A DNA stretch of 19,337 bases from Planctomycetota bacterium (GTDB lineage Bacteria; Planctomycetota; Planctomycetia; Pirellulales; Pirellulaceae), in contig JAPLNJ010001054.1 in NCBI GenBank assembly GCA_026692885.1, forward strand, positions 1 to 19,337, in the 5' to 3' direction. Positions within the stretch are counted from its first letter, which is position 1. Each line of letters begins with the position of its first letter. Shown here piece after piece: positions 13,292 to 19,337 of the stretch. Below the pieces are notes generated by a model, which was not told the origin of the DNA, ran no database searches, and saw only the letters and a program-made list of their open reading frames with translations. The position numbers were made by a program, and so were the translations under genes.

Positions 13292-14824
13292 TCAGTGCAA
13301 TTTCGTCTGCACCTGCTGCAAGGCCGGGTAGAGATTTTCGAACACGGCAAACCACTCGCGATAGCGGGCATGCGTTGCCGGGTCCGGTTCGTACAGCCGG
13401 CCGGGACGGTGTACTTGAGCGAAGGCGTCCTGTTCGTCGCGATACACGCCCACACCGATACCGGCCAGAACCGCGGCGCCCAGGACGACGGCTTCTTCCA
13501 GGTCGGGCACCTGGATGGGCGTGCCCACCACGTCGGCCTTGTTCTGGAGCCAGAATTCGTTGTGGATCGCTCCGCCAATCGCCACGATTTGATCCGGTCG
13601 CACGCCGAGTCCCTGCTCCATACCGCGAACCACCTGCAGGAACTGGTAATCCAGCCCTTCGATCACGGCACGCAGCATGTCGCCTTTGGTACAGATGTTT
13701 CTTAAGCCGACGAACGCGCCCAGCGAGCGGTGATCGACGATCGGGCAGTGACTGCCGGACATGTGCGGCAGGAACAGACAGCCGTGAGCACCTGGCGGAG
13801 CGGCTGCCGCGGCCTGCATCAAGTAGTCCCAATCGACACCACCCTCGTGCTCGGCGCGCTCCCGCTCCGGGACGCCGTACTCGCGGCGAAACCATTCCAA
13901 GTGGTCCGCCGCGACGGTCGCGCCCATCACGGCCCACATGCCACGCGCAACATGCGAATCCACCAGAATGCCCATCTCGCGAATGGCCGGCGTAAGTACC
14001 GGCTCAGGCACGGCCGCTACCACCATTTCCCACGTGCCGGTGACGTCGCAAACCACGCCGGGCTGGAACGCCCCCGTCGGCAAGGCGCCGCAGAGATAGT
14101 CGTGACCGCCCAGCACCACCGGTGTGCCGACCGGCAAACCCGTGGCCTCGGCCGCCGCCGCATGCACCTCGCCCAGCACCGTGCCGCTGGGCTGCGGGTC
14201 GCACAGCAGTCCGCGGTCGATCCCGGAAATGCTCAGCAAATCGTCCGACCAACCCCGCTTCCGTTGGTCGAACAACAGGGTGGTCGAGGCCATGCTGTAG
14301 TCGGTCGCCAACGTGCCGCAGAGCAGGAAGTTGACGAAGTCCTCGATCAGCACCCATTTGTGGGTGCGCGCCAGGATCGCCGGCTCGTGCTCGCGCATCC
14401 AGAGCAGCCGCAGCGCCGTATTGAACACCCACAGCTGGTTGCCGCCGACGGCAAACTGTCGTTCTGCGCCGACCTGCTCCAGCCACCACTGGTACTGCGG
14501 TTCCGTCCGCGGGCAGTGCCACGAGATGAACGGGTACAACCAGCGGCCGGACTTGTCCAGCGGCACCCCGTCCATGCCCATCCCCGTGACGGCGACGCCG
14601 CGAATTTGACGCGGATCGTCCAGTTGAGAGATGGCCTCGCGCAGCGACTCCGCTACGCCGCCCCAAATCTGCTCCGGCTTCCAGATCGCCCACTGCGGAT
14701 GGTCGGGATCTGGGTTGAACCGTTGCGTCGGCCGACTGGCACGGGCGAGAGCTTTGCCCGTGGCGTCGTAGACGATGGCCTTGAGGTTCGTAGAGCCGAG
14801 ATCGATGCCGACAAGATAACTCAT
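13292..14824 (-). CDS. FGGY-family carbohydrate kinase (xylulokinase-like)
   Basis: 510 aa. Start at ATG 14822-14824 with GGGAG eight bases upstream; a TTG five codons earlier is less likely. The two FGGY actin-like domains are complete: phosphate-1 motif LVGIDLGSTNLKAIVYDATG near the N-terminus, substrate region GMGMDGVPLDKSG, catalytic-base region GGHDYLCGAL (Asp242), phosphate-2 motif CDVTGTWEMV, adenosine motif AIGGAIHNEFWLQNKADVVG, then EEAVVLGAAVLAG. It transfers phosphate from ATP to a sugar or polyol in the cytoplasm. The GGHD form differs from the GG.DN of classic xylulokinases, so the substrate is not certain. It lies 88 bp downstream of a URO-D-like gene in the same direction with a hairpin doublet between, suggesting one operon. 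Confidence 0.88.
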   Translation of the reverse strand: MSYLVGIDLGSTNLKAIVYDATGKALARASRPTQRFNPDPDHPQWAIWKPEQIWGGVAESLREAISQLDDPRQIRGVAVTGMGMDGVPLDKSGRWLYPFISWHCPRTEPQYQWWLEQVGAERQFAVGGNQLWVFNTALRLLWMREHEPAILARTHKWVLIEDFVNFLLCGTLATDYSMASTTLLFDQRKRGWSDDLLSISGIDRGLLCDPQPSGTVLGEVHAAAAEATGLPVGTPVVLGGHDYLCGALPTGAFQPGVVCDVTGTWEMVVAAVPEPVLTPAIREMGILVDSHVARGMWAVMGATVAADHLEWFRREYGVPERERAEHEGGVDWDYLMQAAAAAPPGAHGCLFLPHMSGSHCPIVDHRSLGAFVGLRNICTKGDMLRAVIEGLDYQFLQVVRGMEQGLGVRPDQIVAIGGAIHNEFWLQNKADVVGTPIQVPDLEEAVVLGAAVLAGIGVGVYRDEQDAFAQVHRPGRLYEPDPATHARYREWFAVFENLYPALQQVQTKLH

Positions 14825-14839
14825 GGTCGTTGCTCCCAA

Positions 14840-14904
14840 GTAGGTCAGCCTTTCCAGGCTGACGTCATCACGCTGACATCGTCAGGCTGGAAAGCCTGAC
14901 CTAC
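14840..14904. repeat. GTAGG hairpin doublet with compensatory changes
   Basis: Two inverted 24-bp copies, 14840-14863 and 14881-14904, both starting GTAGGTCAG when read from outside. Each folds alone: GTCAGCC-TTTCCA-GGCTGAC on the left, GTCAGGC-TTTCCA-GCCTGAC on the right (read in the same sense). The only two differences between copies are paired positions of the same stem. A relative with a TCGGCC stem lies at about 1974-1998. It sits between the URO-D-like and kinase genes. Confidence 0.8.
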
Positions 14905-14912
14905 CTCCGGCG

Positions 14913-15986
14913 CTACGCAAACGTATTCCCCGTATCCTCGTCGCCCCAGTTATCCAGCTGCAGCGGATACTTCCCATACACCCGCACCGCGTTCCACATG
15001 GCCAAGTAGTTACCGGGCTTCACAGCCGAGTGAATGCTGTTGCTGGACGACAGGATCAAGCCGCCACCAGGTCCTGCCTGGCGAATCACCTCCCGCGTTT
15101 CCCGCACCGTGTCTGCCACGCTGCCAAAGGTTAGCGTGTGGGCGCAATCGACGTTGCCCTTCAAGGCGATGCGGTGGCCGTAGTCGCGTTTTAGTTGAGC
15201 GATGTCCATGCCGGCGACCGGATCGATCGGGTCCAGGCAGTCGATGCCGGAATCGAGAATCCACGGCAGCAGCGACATGACGTTCCCGTCGGTATGTTTG
15301 ATCACGTACAGGCCCTGCTGCTTGAAGCCCTGCACGACCCGTTTCAACGGCTCGGCGAACAACGACTCGAACGTGTCCGGCGACATCAGCGGCCCGTGGG
15401 TCGAGGCGAAATCGTCGCCCGTGAAGACGAAGTCCGCACCGCGCCGAGCGACTTCCTGGGCCATCTCCAAGTTGCTTTCGACCGACAACTCGACCAACTT
15501 CGCCACCAACTCCTGATCCGCGGCCAGGGCCATCAGGATGCCTTCGTAGCCCATCAGGTTGCGCGGAATGGAGAACACGTCATTCAGATGGACGCCGACG
15601 GCCAGTTGGCCCTTGTACTTGGCGACCATGCGATCCAGGCTGGCGTACCGGCCTGGCGCATGCGGGTCCGGCGGCGAGTAGTTGCGAAAGTCGTCCAGGG
15701 TCTGGATCGGGCCTTCGATGGGCACCATGTGCTCTTCGCCGGAATCCTCCTGAACCACGCCCCATTCGTTGCGATACTTCTTGTCGCCGATTTTTTCTTT
15801 ACTGAAGTTCGGACCGGTCAGGATCGCGTCGAGTCCCATCCGGATCGTGAATTCTTCCATCGTCGAGCCCGGCAGAATCGCCTCGCGGACCCGGTGGTCG
15901 ATGATCCATTCAAAATGCGGGATGCGGTCCGGTTCTTCCCGGCGCAGGGTCCGCAGAACGCGTTCAGCAGAGGTGAGTTCGGCCAT
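14913..15986 (-). CDS. URO-D superfamily protein with H-x-D motif
   Basis: 357 aa; the ATG is preceded by AAGGAT, five bases upstream. URO-D-like barrel: opening ERVLRTLRREEPDRIPHFEW, middle VFTGDDFASTHGPLMSP (as in the other URO-D-like protein, FGDDLGMQNGPQISP), then VIKHTDGNVMSLL (His231, Asp233), LDPIDPVAGMDIAQLK, and ALKGNVDCAHTL (Cys281), ending GGGLILSSSNSIHSAVKPGNYLAM. The His-x-Cys of MtaA/MtbA-like proteins is His-x-Asp here, whereas the later Cys is retained. Such altered sites are typical of the many uncharacterised planctomycete URO-D homologues. It probably heads an operon with the FGGY kinase. Reaction unknown; haem synthesis is unlikely given sequence and context. Confidence 0.83.
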   Translation of the reverse strand: MAELTSAERVLRTLRREEPDRIPHFEWIIDHRVREAILPGSTMEEFTIRMGLDAILTGPNFSKEKIGDKKYRNEWGVVQEDSGEEHMVPIEGPIQTLDDFRNYSPPDPHAPGRYASLDRMVAKYKGQLAVGVHLNDVFSIPRNLMGYEGILMALAADQELVAKLVELSVESNLEMAQEVARRGADFVFTGDDFASTHGPLMSPDTFESLFAEPLKRVVQGFKQQGLYVIKHTDGNVMSLLPWILDSGIDCLDPIDPVAGMDIAQLKRDYGHRIALKGNVDCAHTLTFGSVADTVRETREVIRQAGPGGGLILSSSNSIHSAVKPGNYLAMWNAVRVYGKYPLQLDNWGDEDTGNTFA

Positions 15987-16028
15987 GCTTGATCCTTATC
16001 TTTCGTCTTTCGACCCCGAATGGCGTTG

Positions 16029-16057
16029 AGCGTACCAACCGCCCAACTGCCGGTCAA
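16029..16057 (-). promoter_or_regulatory. Putative promoter upstream of URO-D-like/kinase genes
   Basis: On the minus strand TTGACC (16052-16057, 5 of 6 matches) is followed after 17 bp by TACGCT (16029-16034, 3 of 6). It would start a leader of about 36 nt before the ATG at 15986. It lies between copy B and the gene, so transcription need not cross the palindrome. Confidence 0.35.
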
Positions 16058-16078
16058 TCGTCCCAGCCCCGTTCAGTC

Positions 16079-16324
16079 AGCGCCAAACGGCATTTTGGCC
16101 CTTGCGCGTGAAGAATGAGACTTAACGGTTCAGCGGGGGCAGGGCGCGAGACAAGGGGTCAGACGTACAGATTTCAGTTTTCGCGGTCGTGTGCCCAAGC
16201 ATAGGGAAAGCCTTCTGCCCGCGAAAACTGAAATCTGTACGTCTGACCCCAGCTGACGGTCCGTCTCTGCGAAACCGTAAAACCCTGTTCTTAACACGGA
16301 CAACCCCGATAACTGTTTGGTGCT
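16079..16324. repeat. 245-bp palindromic repeat element, copy B
   Basis: Same element as 6123-6367. Perfect 32-bp inverted arms at 16155-16186 and 16219-16250 are identical to those of copy A, while the outer flanks differ at scattered positions. The 32-nt loop 16187-16218 begins TCGTGTGCCCAAGC and ends CTTCTGC; copy A's loop matches it only as reverse complement. It lies between two minus-strand genes, 3' of the DUF4058 gene and 5' of the URO-D-like gene, and may act as a transcription stop. Confidence 0.85.
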
Positions 16325-16342
16325 GGTTCTCGATGGGGCCCT

Positions 16343-16401
16343 CTCCGAAAATGGGACAGGCACCGGGCATCCATCCCCCAGAGCCAGTCCCATTTTCGGA
16401 G
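16343..16401. repeat. Short palindromic repeat next to copy B
   Basis: CTCCGAAAATGGGAC (16343-16357) pairs perfectly with 16387-16401, extended inward by a mismatch and GGC/GCC, around a loop of about 21 nt. The GGGACAGGCACC stretch is, from memory, characteristic of repeats associated with REP-type transposases (RAYT); no such transposase gene is in the window. It ends 37 bp from the stop of the DUF4058 gene. Confidence 0.7.
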
Positions 16402-16438
16402 CAACCGCTCACTGCCCCAGGATCTCCCGCGCCCACGC

Positions 16439-17173
16439 CTAGTCCTCTGGCGACAGCGGCGGCTGCGGGGTGCCGCGGTAGATGCGTTTGGCATACTTGG
16501 CGGCATCGTAGACGCGATGCAGTGCCACTTGCAGATCCAGCCGGACGTCGGGGTCGGGCACTCGCAAGGGGATCGGGATCACCGGCAGACGATCCCGCAA
16601 ACCGATCGGCCACAGGCCCACCTTCGGTCGCTCCTCGCTACGGCTGACCAGGACGCAGTAGTCACAGGTCGCGAGACCATCCACAGGCAGACGCGGGCCG
16701 CCCCGCAGCAGATCGAGTTCCACCAGGTGCACGTCGCTGTTGTAGATCTGTCGGCGTTTGGCCAAGTACTGATCGCGATCACCGCCGGTTCGCTTGTCGG
16801 TGGGACTGAGTAACTCCAGGACCGTGACGAGTTGTTCGTCAGCGGCATGGCGGATTTCCAGGTAGGAATGCCGTTCCACATCGACGGCTGGAAACAGCAA
16901 TCCATAGGTTGGGGCCTCCAGGACAGTGGTCGAGAGCCCGGGCGCTGGACCGCCCCGCACACGGTCCACCGCCACATCCGCCCGCCCCAGGTAGCGGCGT
17001 TCCTCGGCTGACAGTTCGTGAATGAACAGCTGTTCTTCGAGCTTCACCAGATAGGTCGACGTCAGCTGGTCTTCCAGCAACTCTCGCAGCACGGGAATCA
17101 GGCTCTGGTGAAAGTCGTGAAACACGCCACTCTGTTCCAGGAATGGGTTCATACCGGGAAATGGCGACGGCAT
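16439..17173 (-). CDS. DUF4058 family protein (second paralogue)
   Basis: 244 aa, with GGAGGAAA well placed before the ATG. It opens MPSPFPGMNPFLEQ, the DUF4058 signature, and has the second block TVLELLSPTDK (Glu120), a Lys/Arg-rich helix (QYLAKRRQIY) and HLVELDLLRGG (Glu152), then a Pro-rich C-terminal part (LPVIPIPLRVPDPD) and a final helix. Soluble, no signal peptide. It shares motif order and spacing with the protein at 9332-10129 but overall similarity is modest, so the two are old paralogues rather than a recent duplication. No conserved neighbour is shared between them within the window. Function unknown. Confidence 0.87.
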   Translation of the reverse strand: MPSPFPGMNPFLEQSGVFHDFHQSLIPVLRELLEDQLTSTYLVKLEEQLFIHELSAEERRYLGRADVAVDRVRGGPAPGLSTTVLEAPTYGLLFPAVDVERHSYLEIRHAADEQLVTVLELLSPTDKRTGGDRDQYLAKRRQIYNSDVHLVELDLLRGGPRLPVDGLATCDYCVLVSRSEERPKVGLWPIGLRDRLPVIPIPLRVPDPDVRLDLQVALHRVYDAAKYAKRIYRGTPQPPLSPED

Positions 17174-17222
17174 CAGACGTTTCCTCCATCAATTGGGCTG
17201 AACAGGCTGTCCGTCCCCTCAT

Positions 17223-17279
17223 GAGCGGCAAGGCGCTAGCCGCCGGTGGCGTTGGGAACCGGCTCGCGCCGTGCCGCTC
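17223..17279. repeat. Inverted repeat downstream of sulfatase gene
   Basis: GAGCGGCA (17223-17230) pairs with TGCCGCTC (17272-17279). The enclosed DNA contains GGCGCTAGCCGCCGG, the same core seen at 6088-6101. It lies 36 bp past the sulfatase stop codon, on the side where a transcription stop is expected, without a T-run. Confidence 0.5.
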
Positions 17280-17315
17280 ACAACCCTCGATCTTAGCCTT
17301 GAAGACGCACCCGCC

Positions 17316-18773
17316 TCAAGACCCTGTCCTTCGCTGCGGCGACTGCACCTTGGCATTCGGCGTGTACGAAATGCTGCCGTGTTTGGCGATCTCGTAACCC
17401 CATGTGTCGAGGTAGTCCTGTGCGGGACGGAAGTCATCTCCGATCTTCTGGAGCTCGGCTTGCAGGCGAAGGTCGAGTTCCTGGCGCAGAGCGGCATGTT
17501 CCGGCTTGTCCACCAGATTGTCCAGCTGGTACGGATCCTGCTGGTCAGCAAACAACAGCCACGGGCCGGCGAGGCCACGCACGTAGGTGTAACGGTTCGT
17601 GCGGAGGGCGCGATATTCCCGGTTGAATCCAGCGCCGGCGAACGGCGCCACATTCATGGTAAGCGCCGCGCGATCGGCCGGTTCCGACCCGCCGTGAACC
17701 AACGCCGAGAGGTCCGCGCCCTCGACGGTCTTCGGAATCGCCACGCCGGCCAGGCCCAGCAGCGTCGGCAGGATGTCCGGTGTCGTCAGTGGCGTCTGGA
17801 GCACGCGGCCCGCGGTCTTGTGCGCAGCCGGATAGCGCAGGAGAAATGGTACCCGTGCGGCTTCGTCCCAGGGGACCTGTTTCATCAGCGGCGGGCAGTC
17901 GTGCGAACCCAGCATCTCGCCGTGATCCGAAGTGAAGACCAGAATCGTGTGCTCGTCGAGCCCCGTTTCAGACAGCGTCGCCAGCACATCGCCGAGGCAC
18001 TTGTCCAGCGCCGTGCAGTGGGCGTAGTAGCCTTGCGCCTCGCGACGGGCTTTCTGCTGCTGCGCCTCAGGTACATTCGGCGACAGTTGGATCTTCTCCG
18101 GCGGGTAGAGATCCTGGTACTCTTGCGGCGCAGTCTGATGGGGAAAATGCGGCACGCCGTAGGAGACCAGCAGCACGAACGGCTGGCTGCTCTGAGCGTG
18201 CTGGCGGAGATACGCCTGGGCGTCCCGTGTCTGAGCGAAGGCATCGTAACCTTCCCAGAAGTGTTTCTCGTCCGAACTGCCGGTGTAGTAGTGGGAATGG
18301 TTGTAGTTGTGATCGCACTCGGCCACCTTCCAGTAGTCCCAGCCCTGCCGCCGCTCTGGAGGGATATACGCACTGCGTCCGTGCCCGTCCAGATGCCACT
18401 TGCCGATGTAGGCCGTGGCGTAGCCGGCTTGCTTCAGCACCTCGGCCATGCACAATTCGCCATCCGGCAGGTAGGCATCGTTCAGGAACATCCCGGTGGA
18501 GGTCGGGTAGCGGCCCGTCATCAGCGCCGCGCGGTACGGCGTGCAGACGGGGCAGACCGAGACCGTGTTGCGGAAGTCCAGGCTCTGGCGCGCGAGCCGG
18601 TCCAAGTTGGGCGTCCGGACGTTGGGGTCGCCCTGGTATCCGGTCGCCTTCGCGCGCCATTGGTCGGCCAGCAAGAAGACGATATTCGGTTTCTGTGCCG
18701 GAGCAGCTTGTGCGACGACGGCGAAAGTTGCCGCCAGCATTGCGCCTAAGAGTTGGATCCAGTGCGATTTCAT
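17316..18773 (-). CDS. Secreted sulfatase, Cys-type (CxPxR)
   Basis: 485 aa from the second of two adjacent ATGs (18771-18773), preferred because GGAGG is 5 bases before it but only 2 before the first. Signal peptide MKSHWIQLLGAMLAATFAVV to about AQA-AP. The mature enzyme starts PNIVFLLADQWR, with the metal-binding Asp, then the activating motif CTPYR (Cys77, expected to become formylglycine), TGRYPTSTG, GKWHLDG, VPHFPH and SDHGEMLGSHD, all normal alkaline-phosphatase-fold type I sulfatase signatures. It hydrolyses sulfate esters, probably of polysaccharides, outside the cytoplasm. No formylglycine-generating enzyme or anSME is in the window, so maturation must come from elsewhere. It follows the HNH gene by about 30 bp. 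The substrate cannot be told. Confidence 0.93.
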   Translation of the reverse strand: MKSHWIQLLGAMLAATFAVVAQAAPAQKPNIVFLLADQWRAKATGYQGDPNVRTPNLDRLARQSLDFRNTVSVCPVCTPYRAALMTGRYPTSTGMFLNDAYLPDGELCMAEVLKQAGYATAYIGKWHLDGHGRSAYIPPERRQGWDYWKVAECDHNYNHSHYYTGSSDEKHFWEGYDAFAQTRDAQAYLRQHAQSSQPFVLLVSYGVPHFPHQTAPQEYQDLYPPEKIQLSPNVPEAQQQKARREAQGYYAHCTALDKCLGDVLATLSETGLDEHTILVFTSDHGEMLGSHDCPPLMKQVPWDEAARVPFLLRYPAAHKTAGRVLQTPLTTPDILPTLLGLAGVAIPKTVEGADLSALVHGGSEPADRAALTMNVAPFAGAGFNREYRALRTNRYTYVRGLAGPWLLFADQQDPYQLDNLVDKPEHAALRQELDLRLQAELQKIGDDFRPAQDYLDTWGYEIAKHGSISYTPNAKVQSPQRRTGS

Positions 18774-18806
18774 CATCTCCTCCCGTGGGTGTGCGGCGAC
18801 AAGTCA

Positions 18807-19208
18807 CTACTTCGGAAAATTCCCTTCCTCGATCCACGCTGCGCGTTGGGCAACTCGGTGTGGCGCGTTAATAGCCAGCACGGTAACGGTGGTGCGCCCG
18901 ATTGCCGTAAGACCGATGAGTACAGCACCATCCCAGTGGAAATGTCGCGACCACTTGTGCCGGCGTGGATGGAAAAGCCACGTTTTGCGCCGGGTCTTTG
19001 GGTCGACACCGCCGAGATTCGGCCCCTTGTGGTGATTGCACGCAAAGCAGGACAAGGCGAGATTTGCCGCGATGGTTGGTCCCCCGTGCTGCTCGGCGAC
19101 GACGTGGTCGATTTGAAACGGCGCGGACGAAATGACTTCGGGGGCGCCGCAGTACTCGCAACACCCGTTCGCTCGTCGGCGGACTTGCATTTCCAAATCG
19201 CGATCCAT
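18807..19208 (-). CDS. HNH endonuclease (second paralogue)
   Basis: 133 aa from the ATG at 19206-19208; a GTG at 19215-19217 overlapping the preceding TGA is the alternative. Core: GCCEYC, APFQIDHVVAEQHGGPTIAANLALSCFACNHHK, containing His of DH, Asn of ANLAL and His of CNHHK, plus CxxC pairs. The C-terminal part WLFHPRRHKWSRHFHWDG followed by LTAIGRTTVTVLAINAPHR parallels LFHPRQQRWEEHFAWDG / ITATGRATVDALHLN of the protein at 12318-12752. So the two are paralogues of one family, diverged but keeping all metal and catalytic positions. It follows directly on a gene running off the window edge and precedes the sulfatase by about 30 bp. Confidence 0.9.
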   Translation of the reverse strand: MDRDLEMQVRRRANGCCEYCGAPEVISSAPFQIDHVVAEQHGGPTIAANLALSCFACNHHKGPNLGGVDPKTRRKTWLFHPRRHKWSRHFHWDGAVLIGLTAIGRTTVTVLAINAPHRVAQRAAWIEEGNFPK

Positions 19209-19213
19209 GACGC

Positions 19214-19337
19214 TCACGCGGTCTGTCGAGGGCGACGCAACACGCGCCGGGCCTGCGAGTGCAGGATATCCAACAAGCAGCCCATGCGTTCGAAGGTGTC
19301 GATTTCAACCGCTTCAGGCTCGGTCAGGTCGTTACGC
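19214..19337 (-). CDS. C-terminal end of unknown gene upstream of HNH
   Basis: Only the last 40 codons are inside the window, ending in TGA at 19214-19216. The peptide includes LTEPEAVEIDTFERMGCLLD and then ILHSQARRVLRRPRQTA; it looks helical with a basic tail. No family was recognised. The stop overlaps a possible GTG start of the HNH gene (GTGA), which indicates translational coupling and mirrors the small gene-HNH arrangement at 12318-13164, although this peptide does not resemble that small protein. Confidence 0.55.
   Translation of the reverse strand, partial: RNDLTEPEAVEIDTFERMGCLLDILHSQARRVLRRPRQTA

Noticed and set aside
13730..14899. 389-codon open frame on the plus strand opposite the FGGY kinase
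   Set aside because: Shadow of the kinase gene and continues into the GTAGG hairpin doublet; no protein features.
17271..18749. 492-codon open frame on the plus strand opposite the sulfatase
   Set aside because: It mirrors the sulfatase gene almost end to end and has no recognisable features; the sulfatase has signal peptide, motifs and ribosome site.

Overview
The window looks like a chromosomal segment of a planctomycete, most likely of the Pirellulales type. This is inferred from the mix of families: a Cys-type sulfatase with a signal peptide, two DUF4058 proteins, two uroporphyrinogen-decarboxylase-like (URO-D superfamily) proteins, an FGGY sugar kinase, a zinc-ribbon/TM protein with an acidic head, and GC-rich DNA dotted with GTAGG-type hairpin repeats. 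No rRNA, tRNA, CRISPR array, prophage or transposase gene is visible.

Layout. 1-1740 (minus): 5' part of a xylose isomerase gene (cut by the window edge) preceded by a DeoC/LacD-like aldolase gene. 1741-3104: repeat-rich DNA around a small HU-type DNA-binding protein gene (plus) with a heavily structured leader. 3105-5878 (plus): exported ABM-domain monooxygenase and the RecD2 helicase. 5879-6442: repeat-dense gap between convergent genes holding copy A of a 245-bp element. 6443-9157 (minus): tail-specific protease and zinc-ribbon membrane protein. 9332-10854 (plus): DUF4058 protein and a methyltransferase with a signal peptide. 11063-17173 (minus), in transcription order: DUF4058 protein, copy B of the 245-bp element, URO-D-like protein, FGGY kinase, small helical protein + HNH endonuclease cassette, second URO-D-like protein. 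17316-19337 (minus): unknown gene fragment + second HNH endonuclease, then the sulfatase.

How the genes fit together. The xylose isomerase, aldolase-like protein, FGGY kinase, URO-D-like enzymes and sulfatase suggest breakdown of sulfated or modified polysaccharides and their sugars; the pathway itself is inference. Ctp, the zinc-ribbon protein, RecD2 and HU are housekeeping-type genes. The two HNH proteins are paralogues, each directly preceded by a small gene, and look like repeated two-gene cassettes.

The most striking non-gene signal is the pair of 245-bp repeats (6123-6367 and 16079-16324). Each carries perfect 32-bp inverted arms around a 31-32-nt loop. The outer flanks of the two copies run in the same direction, but the loop between the arms is inverted in one copy relative to the other, as if the loop had flipped between the arms. 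At least six further inverted-repeat elements of different families sit in the gaps, one overlapping a stop codon and one showing compensatory base changes between its two hairpins.
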